Origin: Methanobrevibacter sp.
Lineage (GTDB): Archaea > Methanobacteriota > Methanobacteria > Methanobacteriales > Methanobacteriaceae
Assembly (NCBI RefSeq): GCF_030539875.1
Contig: NZ_JAUNXI010000009.1
Location: forward strand, 1-64,000
DNA length: 64,000 nucleotides
Direction: 5' to 3'
The position numbers were made by a program, and so were the translations under genes. The notes beneath the pieces were generated by a model. That model saw only the letters and a list, made by a program, of their open reading frames with translations, made no database searches and was not told the DNA's origin. Positions 18,099 to 26,829 of this stretch are shown here, in pieces. The stretch's first letter is position 1. Every line of letters starts with the position of its first letter.

Positions 18099-19352
18099 AT
18101 GGATTTTGTAATTAAAAATTGCAGGTTAGTCAATAAGTTTGGAGAATATCACATTAAGGTGGAAAATGGTAAAATAACCAAAATATCAAAAACACCCATT
18201 AAATCTGATGAAATAATTGACATTGAAGACAATTATATAATGCCCGGCTTTATTGACCCTCATGTTCATTTTAGAGATCCGGGACTAACACAAAAGGAAG
18301 ATTTTAAAACAGGAAGTTTAAGTGCTGCAAATGGAGGATTTGCAACTGTAATAGACATGCCCAATACACTTCCAAAAACAAACACCTATAAAACACTTAA
18401 AGAAAAAATTGAAATTGCAAAAAAGAAATCCTTTGTTAATTTTGAACTTCAGGCCGGAACAAACAACCTCGAGGAAATGGAAAAAATGATGGAACTGCAT
18501 CCGATTGCATTTAAAGTATTTATGGATTTGCAAAGCGATGAAAGTTTAGAAAAAATATTCAGTGATTTGTCAACTCTAAGAACAACAACCGAATATAACG
18601 GCCTTGTTGCTGTACATTGTGAAAAGAAAGATATCGTTGAAAGTAAAACCACAAAATTAAAAGAAAAATCTGAAAACAAGCCAATTGACTATTCTTATGC
18701 AAGACCATCTGAAAGTGAAGATGAATCTGTCAGACAGGCAATAGAACTTGCAAGAAAAAATAATTTAAGACTGCACGTCTGCCATTTAAGTTCAGTCAGA
18801 TCATTAGAAATGGTAAAAAATACAGGCAATATGGAAATATCATGGGAATTTACACCTCACCATTTACTGCTCGACAATTCATCATACAACACATATGGAA
18901 CGTTTATAAAAACCAATCCGCCTCTAAGGCCTGAAAATGAAAGTGTGAGGATAAAAGATTTGGATGAAAATTCGATTATTGGTACTGACCATGCTCCTCA
19001 TACCCTTGAAGATAAAACAAAAGGAGTTTGGAACTCATCACCAGGAATACCTAATTTAGAAACAGTTGTTCCATTGATTTTAACTGAAGTGAACAAAGGA
19101 AACGTTAATTTAAACATGTTGCCCCACATCTTTTCATCAAACATCGCCAAAATCTTCGGCCTTAAGAATAAAGGCGAAATAGCTATTGGAAAAGATGCTG
19201 ATTTTACAGTAATAAACCTAAAACAGGAAGGTCAATTTAACATTGATGAATTTAAAACAAAAGCAGAATATTCTCCATTTGATGGTTGGACTTATACAGG
19301 ACAGCCAGTAATGACAATAGCCAATGGAAAAGTAGTAATGAACAAATTATAA
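18099..19352 (+). CDS. pyrC: Dihydroorotase
   Basis: Cyclises carbamoyl-aspartate to dihydroorotate in pyrimidine synthesis. The 417-residue protein is a metal-dependent amidohydrolase with the classic DPHVHFRDPGLTQKEDF near residues 52-68, HVCHLSS for metal binding, and GTDHAPHTLEDK with the catalytic Asp. This is the class I type (archaeal and Bacillus-like). ATG at 18099 is chosen over a TTG six bases upstream because AGGTGA ends at the ideal distance. It is transcribed alone and ends at a bidirectional terminator shared with mvhB. Confidence 0.93.
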   Translation: MDFVIKNCRLVNKFGEYHIKVENGKITKISKTPIKSDEIIDIEDNYIMPGFIDPHVHFRDPGLTQKEDFKTGSLSAANGGFATVIDMPNTLPKTNTYKTLKEKIEIAKKKSFVNFELQAGTNNLEEMEKMMELHPIAFKVFMDLQSDESLEKIFSDLSTLRTTTEYNGLVAVHCEKKDIVESKTTKLKEKSENKPIDYSYARPSESEDESVRQAIELARKNNLRLHVCHLSSVRSLEMVKNTGNMEISWEFTPHHLLLDNSSYNTYGTFIKTNPPLRPENESVRIKDLDENSIIGTDHAPHTLEDKTKGVWNSSPGIPNLETVVPLILTEVNKGNVNLNMLPHIFSSNIAKIFGLKNKGEIAIGKDADFTVINLKQEGQFNIDEFKTKAEYSPFDGWTYTGQPVMTIANGKVVMNKL

Positions 19353-19361
19353 ACTAATTTT

Positions 19362-19402
19362 AAAAAAAAGAAAAAAAATAAGGTGTGCGTGTTATCACAC
19401 CT
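19362..19402. terminator. Hairpin/T-tract terminator for mvhB (and pyrC)
   Basis: AGGTGTG (19381-19387) pairs with CACACCT (19396-19402). On the minus strand the hairpin is followed by ttattttttttcttttttttt, a clear intrinsic terminator shape at the end of the mvh operon. It touches the mvhB stop codon. Confidence 0.72.
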
Positions 19403-20636
19403 ATTTATAGCATAACGCATCTTCAGGACATGCTTCAAGACATTGACCACATAAGGTACAGAATCCTGCAATAGGTAATTTAGGATTTTCTGTTTTATGA
19501 ATCATGTCGTAAGGACATGCCTCGATACAGTCACCACATTGATCACATTTAGATGGGTTGAAAGCAATCCTATCTCTAGCAACAGGTGTGCCATCAATCA
19601 TTACTTCATATTGTTCGACTTTTAATGAGTCGTTAGGACAAACAGAAGCACAGGCACCACATCTAATACAGCTAGTGAAAGATGGTTCGGCATCGGTTTC
19701 GACTAAAGATGGGCAAGACATACCAGTTTTGGTAACTACGCGAATTGCTTCAGTAGGACATTTGTTAGCACATGCACCAATGAAGTCACATTTTTCCACA
19801 TCTCTGCCAATACCTTCAGCATCTACAGGTGAACCTTCACCCCATTCAATATCAATATCTAATGCATCAACAGGACAAAGTTTTACACACAAACCACATG
19901 CAGCACATACACTAGGAATAGCTACAGTTAAAGTAGCATTATTGGCGACAATGAAGTCACCAGGACATGCTTCTACACAAGTGTTACATCCAATACATTT
20001 AGCTGAATCAAAAGTGAATGATTTAATTTCTTTTGAACGTTTGATAGGTTTTTTCTCAGAAATGAAAATTGCATTCCATGGACATGTTTGTGAACATAAT
20101 CCGCATTTAATACAATCGTCACTTACAGTAACAGGACTTCCTATTTCATCAAGAGTGATAGCGCCTACAGGACAAGGTTCTACACAAGATCCACATCCTA
20201 CACAATCAGCGATATAAACTGGACCTTTACCTTTGAGGTCAAGGTCATATTCAGCAGGTTCTTTAACGCCAGGAATACCAATTACATCAACAGGGCAAAT
20301 GTCAACACATTTTTGACACATTACACAAAAACCTTCAACTTCTTTTAATTTTGCACCAGTGACTTTAATAGTTTCTTGTGGGCAAACTTCTTCACATTTG
20401 CCACAGGAATCACATAATACAGAGTTAAATATTAATCTTGCTTGGGAAATGCCATCAGCAATTTCGTATTCTTCTACTTTCAATGCTCCGTTAGGGCAAA
20501 CATCTGCACATTTAGGTTCTTCACCACAAGTGTCACAATGCACAATAGCGTTAGGTGTTACTTCAATAGCTGAAGTAGGACAAGTACCTTCACAAGCCCC
20601 ACATTTGATACAGCCATCTTCGTTAAATACAATCAT
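19401..20636 (-). CDS. mvhB: Polyferredoxin MvhB
   Basis: A 411-residue chain of twelve ferredoxin-type Cys motifs, enough for about twelve [4Fe-4S] clusters, forming six tandem two-cluster ferredoxin units. It is co-transcribed with the F420-non-reducing hydrogenase and is thought to carry electrons from it. Most motifs have the C-x2-C-x2-C-x3-C-P form. Two depart from it: the second has three extra residues (CDTCGEEPKCADVCP), and the ninth (CDFIGACANKCP) has Ile in place of the second Cys. The rest of the pattern is regular, so this is not decay of the whole gene. It starts 18 bases after mvhA and ends at a hairpin terminator. Confidence 0.93.
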   Translation of the reverse strand: MIVFNEDGCIKCGACEGTCPTSAIEVTPNAIVHCDTCGEEPKCADVCPNGALKVEEYEIADGISQARLIFNSVLCDSCGKCEEVCPQETIKVTGAKLKEVEGFCVMCQKCVDICPVDVIGIPGVKEPAEYDLDLKGKGPVYIADCVGCGSCVEPCPVGAITLDEIGSPVTVSDDCIKCGLCSQTCPWNAIFISEKKPIKRSKEIKSFTFDSAKCIGCNTCVEACPGDFIVANNATLTVAIPSVCAACGLCVKLCPVDALDIDIEWGEGSPVDAEGIGRDVEKCDFIGACANKCPTEAIRVVTKTGMSCPSLVETDAEPSFTSCIRCGACASVCPNDSLKVEQYEVMIDGTPVARDRIAFNPSKCDQCGDCIEACPYDMIHKTENPKLPIAGFCTLCGQCLEACPEDALCYK

Positions 20637-20654
20637 TTATGAACCCCCTTAAAC

Positions 20655-22082
20655 TTAGAATTTTTTAATGAGGTTTCCTTCACTGTCTACAATATCTACT
20701 TCAGCTAATCTCATTTGACTATCCATTGAGTGAGTAGCACAAGATAAACATGGGTCGTAAGCTCTGATAACCATTTCCATTAAGTTAAAGATTTTATCAT
20801 CAACTTCTACGCCAGGTTTGATGTAATCTTTAGCAACTTGATGAATACCCATTTCCATAGCTGGGTTGTTTTGAATAGTAGCAACAACAATGTTAGCTTT
20901 AGTGGTTAAACCATTGTCATCAGATTCATAATGGTGGATTAAAGTACCACGAGGAGCTTCAACAATACCTACACCGCTACCTTCAGTTCTTTCCAATTCA
21001 TCTGGGAATTTTTGACCGGATAAATCTTCTTCTAATGCAGCAGCAGCACATTCAGCAGATGCTAATAATTCAATGAGTCTAGCATAGTTGAATAATAATG
21101 GTGCTTGAGCATATCCAAATGCGTCACGGAAAGCTTTAAGAGCTTCTTGAGCAAGAGGTGCTTCTTTAGGCATTTGATCACAAACGTTAATCCTGGATAA
21201 TGGAGCTACTCTGTAGATACCTTCAGGGTAACCTAATTCTTTAATGTATGGGAATTTTAACCAGGAGTAAGGTTTTACGTGTTCAGCAACAATGTCAGTG
21301 TACTCTTCATTTCTGTATTCTAAAAGGTCACTTCCGTCTTTGTCTCTGAATCTTACATTACCGTTATATACATCCCAAGTTCCGTCAGGTTTTACAATAC
21401 CACAGTGTCTGGTATCACCAAAGTTACCTAAGGATGAGATTAAGTCAATGTTTTCTTCAAATACTGGAATAGCTAAATCTAAAGTAGCTTGAGCTAATTC
21501 AACATTTTCTTTTGCTCTGTTGAGTAAATCTTTTTGAGTGTCATCATCTAATTCGGTAGAAATACCACCAGGAGTGGAAGAAGTTGGGTGAATTGGACGA
21601 CCACCAATTTTTCTAACAATTTCTAAACCGTTTCTTCTGATGTTAATAGCTTGAAGAGCTAATTCAGGCATATCTTTAATAACTTGGAAAACATTTCTAG
21701 TTTTTCTGGTTCCGTTAGGAATAATTAAATCCGGTGCAGCTAAGAAGTAGAAATGAAGTGCGTGGGAGTGCATGTATGAACCCCAGTTCATTATTTCTCT
21801 CATTCTGTATGCAGCAGGTAAAATTTCGTAATCATCAAAACCGAAAATTTGGTCAACTGCTTTTGCTGCTGCTAAGTGGTGTTGTACATCACAGATACCA
21901 CAGATTCTTGGTACGATTCTTGCTAATTCTTCTACAGGACGACCTTGTAAGAACTTTTCGAATCCTCTGAATTCCATAACGTGTAATCTTGTTTCTTCAA
22001 CGTTACCAGCATCATCGAGATGCACAGTAATTTTAGCGTGTCCTTCAATACGAGTAACAGGCTCCATAGTAAGTTTAACCAT
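20655..22082 (-). CDS. mvhA: F420-non-reducing [NiFe]-hydrogenase large subunit MvhA
   Basis: Catalytic subunit (475 residues) that oxidises H2 and, with MvhG and MvhD, feeds electrons into heterodisulfide reductase for flavin-based bifurcation. Both nickel-binding motifs are present: [11 protein letters not shown] near residue 60 and DPCLSCATH near residue 445. After the second motif there remain about 20 residues ([20 protein letters not shown] and six more), somewhat more than the short tail removed from many hydrogenases during maturation. The gene begins one base after the mvhG stop, so translation is coupled. Length and start fit the family. A maturation protease gene is not in the window. 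Confidence 0.95.
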   Translation of the reverse strand: MVKLTMEPVTRIEGHAKITVHLDDAGNVEETRLHVMEFRGFEKFLQGRPVEELARIVPRICGICDVQHHLAAAKAVDQIFGFDDYEILPAAYRMREIMNWGSYMHSHALHFYFLAAPDLIIPNGTRKTRNVFQVIKDMPELALQAINIRRNGLEIVRKIGGRPIHPTSSTPGGISTELDDDTQKDLLNRAKENVELAQATLDLAIPVFEENIDLISSLGNFGDTRHCGIVKPDGTWDVYNGNVRFRDKDGSDLLEYRNEEYTDIVAEHVKPYSWLKFPYIKELGYPEGIYRVAPLSRINVCDQMPKEAPLAQEALKAFRDAFGYAQAPLLFNYARLIELLASAECAAAALEEDLSGQKFPDELERTEGSGVGIVEAPRGTLIHHYESDDNGLTTKANIVVATIQNNPAMEMGIHQVAKDYIKPGVEVDDKIFNLMEMVIRAYDPCLSCATHSMDSQMRLAEVDIVDSEGNLIKKF

Positions 22083-22083
22083 A

Positions 22084-23010
<927 letters not shown>

Positions 23011-23025
23011 ATTCATTCCTCCAAT

Positions 23026-23451
23026 TTATCCTTCAGCATTTAATTGTTTATTCAATGGAGCTGGACCTAATTCTTTGATTCTGTTAACCATCATTTTAAC
23101 AGATTCTGAGAATTTTTCACCTTCGGATGCAGAAATCCAGTCGTGGTGAAGTCTTTCTTTTCCAATTCCCATATCATCAACTAATTTATAAATTAATCTC
23201 ATTCTACGATCTAATTTGTAATTACCAGCATCATAGTGGCAGTCACCCATGTGACATCCAGCTACAAATACACCGTCAGCACCTTCTTTAAATGCTTTTA
23301 AAACAAATTGTGGGTCAATTCTTCCAGAACACATTACACGAATAACTCTAATATTCGGTGGGTATTGCATCCTTGCAGTACCTGCTGTGTCTGCTCCTCC
23401 ATAGGAACACCAGTTGCAACAAAACATTACAATTTTTATATCATCAGCCAT
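23026..23451 (-). CDS. mvhD: F420-non-reducing hydrogenase iron-sulfur subunit MvhD
   Basis: A 141-residue [2Fe-2S] protein that links MvhAG to HdrA in the heterodisulfide reductase complex. The conserved cysteines appear as [11 protein letters not shown] near residues 10-20, MCSGRIDP and [16 protein letters not shown]. It is the first gene of the operon mvhDGAB, preceded by GGAGGAGAAA. The operon lies on the minus strand with a roughly 180- to 250-base leader. The reading frame agrees in length with the family, and no selenocysteine UGA was noticed. Confidence 0.93.
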   Translation of the reverse strand: MADDIKIVMFCCNWCSYGGADTAGTARMQYPPNIRVIRVMCSGRIDPQFVLKAFKEGADGVFVAGCHMGDCHYDAGNYKLDRRMRLIYKLVDDMGIGKERLHHDWISASEGEKFSESVKMMVNRIKELGPAPLNKQLNAEG

Positions 23452-23765
23452 AGAGTTTCTCCTCCTCTATAAATATTTCTCCAATTTAGAAAAACTTTCA
23501 TCTTCCCAAATCAATTTTAAACTTTTTTAAAAAATTTTAAAATCTTTTTTTAAGGAATACCATTTACGCATACCTTAAAAACACAAATTCTGTACGTAAT
23601 GAGCTAGCTCAGCAATACATTATGTACTGATTAATATATTACATTTATAATTAATATAAAGGTTACTTAGAAAATAAAGTCAAAAAGTTTATATACTATA
23701 AAACGAGATTTTAGGAAAGTAAATTTTACCCGATAAAACAAAAAAAGAAAAAAAAATAGATGGAA
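23452..23765 (-). promoter_or_regulatory. mvhD: Promoter and leader region of mvhDGAB
   Basis: About 314 bases without a gene. Two minus-strand TATA candidates occur: tatagtatataaac (plus-strand 23688-23702) and cctttatattaa (23651-23662). From the second, transcription would begin near 23630, right before the inverted repeat at 23592-23627, leaving a leader of about 180 bases. The stretch nearest the mvhD start is A/T-rich and holds the GGAGGAG ribosome site. Confidence 0.5.
23592..23627 (-). promoter_or_regulatory. Inverted repeat in the mvh leader
   Basis: GTACGTAATG (23592-23601) and CATTATGTAC (23618-23627) form an inverted repeat with one mismatch, and the loop holds a second palindrome, GAGCTAGCTC (23601-23610). 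The GC content here is higher than the surrounding DNA. It could be an operator or a leader hairpin that responds to hydrogen or metal supply; only the symmetry is observed. Confidence 0.5.
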
Positions 23766-23777
23766 TTACATTCCATC
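23740..23777 (-). terminator. Terminator of the suf genes
   Basis: GATGGAA (23759-23765) pairs with TTCCATC (23771-23777); on the minus strand it is followed by tatttttttttctttttttg-like T-rich DNA. The sufB stop lies in the loop. Confidence 0.7.
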
Positions 23778-25025
23778 AAGACTCATATCAATCATTGCTT
23801 GAGTTTGAGCGGCCAATTCGTCAGGAAGACCGGAAATATCAATGTTTAAAAATCCTCTAACAATCATGGATTCAGCTTCTTCCTCAGGAATTCCACGGGA
23901 AGTTAAATAATTAATTTCCTCTTCAGAAATTTTACCAACAGCCGCTTCGTGAGATAAATCCAGGTTAGTGGAACTTGCTTCCAATTCTGGAACAGCATAA
24001 ATCAGGCTGTCATCAGATAAAACTAACCCGTGACATTCCAAGTGTCCTTTAACATTAGGAACTGAACCTGAGAGATGTCCTCTGGAATATATTTTGGATT
24101 CATCCTGGGCAACAGCTCTTGAGATAACCTCTCCTCTGGAACCTTCACCATTCAATAAAACCCGAGATCCAACATCAATAATGGAATCCTTCTTACCTCC
24201 TTGGATACTTTGGAAAATAGCACGGGAATTTTTACCATCACAATAAGCTGTAGGATAAGATTGAATAGTGCTTACAGGACTTGTTAAAATATAGTTATTA
24301 ATATAAGTTGAATTATCGGCTAATTTAATACCTGTTCTTGGACGTACTTCCACCTGTTCTGCCCAGTTGTGAACCATTGTAAAAGTAATTTTAGAACCCG
24401 GTTTTAGATACATCTCAGAAACACCAACATGCATTGCTGATGAGATATCATCACCGGTAGCGCAACCGGTAATCAAATGCAGTTCTGAATTTTCCTCTGC
24501 AATAATTACATTATGGGCAGTTTGCATAATATCAGCATCGCTAATAAACATGCATGCCTGAACAGGCATTACTTCTTTAGTGCCCGGAAGTGATCTGACA
24601 AAATAACCGCTAGTTACACCGTCTTCTTTTTCCCTTAATGCAGTTTGAGCAGTGTATTTATCTGCATCAGGTTTAACAACCTTCCAAAGATAATCTTCCA
24701 ACCAGTTATATTTTTCTAATGCAACACCCATATTCATTACTTCAATTGAATCAGAAATTGAGTTGTTAGTAAAAATGTTGCTCTGATCGACTTGTAAAAA
24801 TGAGCCTGACCTGTTTTTTTCTTCAGAGTCCACACCAACTTTCAATAAATCTTTTTTTGTCTGATTATTCAAATCATCCAAATCGTCAATCATATCTAAA
24901 GCGTTAACAGTTTCATTAGTGAAATTTTCAATAGTGATATCTGCTCCAAGAGCTGCTTTTTTATTTACTGCCCTTTCAGCATCTTCATAAACATTGCGCA
25001 CATTCAACACATCCATTAAAACCAT
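23766..25025 (-). CDS. sufB: SufB/SufD-type Fe-S assembly scaffold
   Basis: A protein of about 419 residues of the SufBD family, which with the SufC ATPase forms the Fe-S cluster assembly complex. The C-terminal right-handed helix domain is recognisable (SYPTAYCDGKNSRAIFQSIQ, SRAVAQDESKIYSRGHLSG, VKGHLECHGLVLSDDS and LSHEAAVGKISEEEINYLTS). The EEEAESMIVRGF tail is characteristic. A glutamate/cysteine set as in bacterial SufB was not checked in detail. Archaea often have a single SufBD paralogue, so B or D is uncertain. The start overlaps sufC by about 40 bases; ATG 25025 is preferred over TTG 25043, but no clear SD decides it. Confidence 0.85.
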   Translation of the reverse strand: MVLMDVLNVRNVYEDAERAVNKKAALGADITIENFTNETVNALDMIDDLDDLNNQTKKDLLKVGVDSEEKNRSGSFLQVDQSNIFTNNSISDSIEVMNMGVALEKYNWLEDYLWKVVKPDADKYTAQTALREKEDGVTSGYFVRSLPGTKEVMPVQACMFISDADIMQTAHNVIIAEENSELHLITGCATGDDISSAMHVGVSEMYLKPGSKITFTMVHNWAEQVEVRPRTGIKLADNSTYINNYILTSPVSTIQSYPTAYCDGKNSRAIFQSIQGGKKDSIIDVGSRVLLNGEGSRGEVISRAVAQDESKIYSRGHLSGSVPNVKGHLECHGLVLSDDSLIYAVPELEASSTNLDLSHEAAVGKISEEEINYLTSRGIPEEEAESMIVRGFLNIDISGLPDELAAQTQAMIDMSLDGM

Positions 25026-25740
25026 TTTTTCTAATATCTTCAAGAATTTCGTTAGGATTTCCAGAACAGGAAATTATCCCATCTATTAAAACATGCGCCT
25101 TATCTGCACTAACGAAATTTAAAATATAACCTAAATGAGTAATTAAAAGTCCACTTCTTTTTCTCATACGTTGTGGTTTATCTTTATCTAATAAAGTTCC
25201 GATTTCTGAAGCCAATAACTCCACATTCTCAATATCCACACCGGAATCCGGTTCATCAAACATGGTAAAGTCAGGCATTTGAGCAAGCAACTGTAAAATT
25301 TCAGAACGTTTTACTTCACCACCGGAAAATCCTAAATTAACATCTCTGCTTAAAAATTTATCATTAAACTTGAGCTGATCAGCGTATTTTCTCATTCTTG
25401 GATTCAAATCCTCTTTAACATCCTGATTAGATATAATTTTCAATAAATCTCCAACAGAAACCCCTCTGATAGATGGAGGAGTCTGAAAACTAACACCAAT
25501 ACCTAATTTAACTCTTTCAGCAGTGGTTAATTCGGTTATGTCCTGACCTTTAAATTTAATAGAACCTTCAACAACATCATATTGCGGAAAACCTAAAATA
25601 GTTAAGAACAGTGTACTTTTACCGGCCCCATTTGGACCTAAAAGAACATGAGTTTCGCCTTCGGGGATAGAAAGATTAACTCCTTTTAAAACTCTATTCC
25701 CAGCTACTTCAACAGCCAAATTTTCTATTTCAAGTAACAT
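24985..25740 (-). CDS. sufC: SufC ATPase for Fe-S cluster assembly
   Basis: A 251-residue ABC-type ATPase that drives the SufBC scaffold. Walker A (LLGPNGAGKSTLFLTILG), the signature region (LGFSGGEVKRSEILQLLAQ) and Walker B followed by the catalytic Asp/Glu (FTMFDEPDSGVDIENVELL) are complete, and the H-loop His follows (ITHLGYI). The ATG at 25740 is chosen: it follows AGGTGA at eight-base spacing, and the upstream MFTEGDY is not conserved-looking. The protein ends with an unusual CVECAQCL tail containing three cysteines. Overlap with sufB suggests translational coupling. Confidence 0.95.
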   Translation of the reverse strand: MLLEIENLAVEVAGNRVLKGVNLSIPEGETHVLLGPNGAGKSTLFLTILGFPQYDVVEGSIKFKGQDITELTTAERVKLGIGVSFQTPPSIRGVSVGDLLKIISNQDVKEDLNPRMRKYADQLKFNDKFLSRDVNLGFSGGEVKRSEILQLLAQMPDFTMFDEPDSGVDIENVELLASEIGTLLDKDKPQRMRKRSGLLITHLGYILNFVSADKAHVLIDGIISCSGNPNEILEDIRKNGFNGCVECAQCL

Positions 25741-25794
25741 ATAATCACCTTCAGTAAACAAAATTATTTCCTTTATAACAATATAAGTTTAATT

Positions 25795-25808
25795 TATTAT
25801 ATATAAAT
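25795..25808 (-). promoter_or_regulatory. TATA box of the suf operon
   Basis: On the minus strand atttatatataat lies about 60 bases before the sufC start, so transcription would begin near 25776 with a short leader of about 35 bases holding the AGGTGA ribosome site. Confidence 0.5.
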
Positions 25809-25857
25809 AGTTAACACATGACATATAATAGTACATCGAAAAAAGAAAAATAAGAAT

Positions 25858-25893
25858 AAAAATAAAAAAAGAATAACTGAAATTATTCAGTTA
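25858..25893 (-). terminator. Terminator after the PRC-barrel gene
   Basis: TAACTGAA (25874-25881) pairs with TTCAGTTA (25886-25893) around four bases; the minus strand then runs ttctttttttatttttattc. A typical hairpin/T-tract terminator. Confidence 0.68.
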
Positions 25894-26149
25894 CAATAAT
25901 AAATTCACCAACTTTTTCAACTTTAGCGAAAGGAACTAACAATATATCACCATTTCTTTTAGCTCCTTTAACATGAATATTACGGTCACTTTCAACTCTG
26001 ATTGCAATATCCACGATTTTACCAGTTTTTTCATTAATAATCAATTCATCAAGAACACCAAGAATACGGGCATTGTTAGTAGCCACCTGATAGTTTTTGA
26101 TTTCACTCCATAATTTTTCTTCTCTTCTAGGAATTTGTTTATTTTCCAT
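25883..26149 (-). CDS. PRC-barrel domain protein
   Basis: An 88-residue protein with a PRC-barrel fold, small beta-barrels found in RNA-processing and photosynthetic reaction-centre proteins. The core is RILGVLDELIINEKTGKIVD followed by IAIRVESDR and ILLVPFAKVEKVGEFIIVTE. Archaeal single-domain versions are common and largely uncharacterised. ATG at 26149 is preferred because AGGTGA precedes it by four bases; a TTG directly upstream is the alternative. It stands alone between sufC and cobY on the same strand. The role is unknown. Confidence 0.75.
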   Translation of the reverse strand: MENKQIPRREEKLWSEIKNYQVATNNARILGVLDELIINEKTGKIVDIAIRVESDRNIHVKGAKRNGDILLVPFAKVEKVGEFIIVTE

Positions 26150-26204
26150 CAAATCACCTGATAAAAATTAAATTCAAATATATAAATATATAATTTCATT
26201 ATAT

Positions 26205-26813
26205 TTAAATATAATATTCATTGTATAATTTTTCAGCTATTTTACCATCAAACAGAGTATTAATATTTAACGCCAATTCTACTTTTGAAAGAACAATTTG
26301 ATTTTCGTCCTGAATTGTATTAACGCTTCTCAGCACATTTAAACCAGATGGAACATTGCCGTCAAACTCATAAGAATAATCAAGACCCAAATTTTCAAAA
26401 ATTTCAACAGGAACTAAAACCGATAAAGCATCTTTATCAGAATTCAAATAGTAATCCAAAACATAATCAATAGTCTCAGCAGAAATGAATGGCAAATCAG
26501 CATTAATAAAAAGCAAAATGTCTTTTTTGGATTTCTTTTCAAAAAAATCTAAAATATAGGACAAATCCGTGAGATAATCTTTGCCTGACGTATCTAAAAT
26601 TTGAAAATCACCATTTAAGGATTCCAAATAATCCGAAGTTTTGGGAGTATTTGGACTAACAGAAATAACTACTTTATCGATTAATTTAGAATCACTTAAA
26701 TTGTCGAGCACGTATTTAATCAAAGGTTTATCATGTAATTTGAAAAGAGGTTTTTCGCAGGAAACATCAAGTCTAGTTCCCCTACCTCCAGCCATCAAAA
26801 TTGCATAAATCAT
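26205..26813 (-). CDS. cobY: Adenosylcobinamide-phosphate guanylyltransferase CobY
   Basis: A 202-residue nucleotidyltransferase with the GTP-binding start MIYAILMAGGRGTRLDVSCE then KPL, as in archaeal CobY, which makes adenosylcobinamide-GDP in cobamide (B12) synthesis. Cobamide is needed by Mtr, whose genes lie a few kilobases upstream. The family is distinguished from sugar nucleotidyltransferases by its size and its lack of a C-terminal extension; other small NTP transferases (MobA-like) remain possible. ATG 26813 gives the conserved start; ATG 26825 is an alternative with no better ribosome site. It begins just after the methanogenesis marker 14 gene and is probably co-transcribed with it. 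Confidence 0.82.
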   Translation of the reverse strand: MIYAILMAGGRGTRLDVSCEKPLFKLHDKPLIKYVLDNLSDSKLIDKVVISVSPNTPKTSDYLESLNGDFQILDTSGKDYLTDLSYILDFFEKKSKKDILLFINADLPFISAETIDYVLDYYLNSDKDALSVLVPVEIFENLGLDYSYEFDGNVPSGLNVLRSVNTIQDENQIVLSKVELALNINTLFDGKIAEKLYNEYYI

Positions 26814-26829
26814 GACAAACCACATTAAT

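Noticed and set aside
19558-20652. Long open frames on the plus strand opposite mvhB
   Set aside because: They are shadows of the Cys-rich ferredoxin gene; the encoded text is a biased set of repeated His/Ser/Gln phrases and has no start signal.
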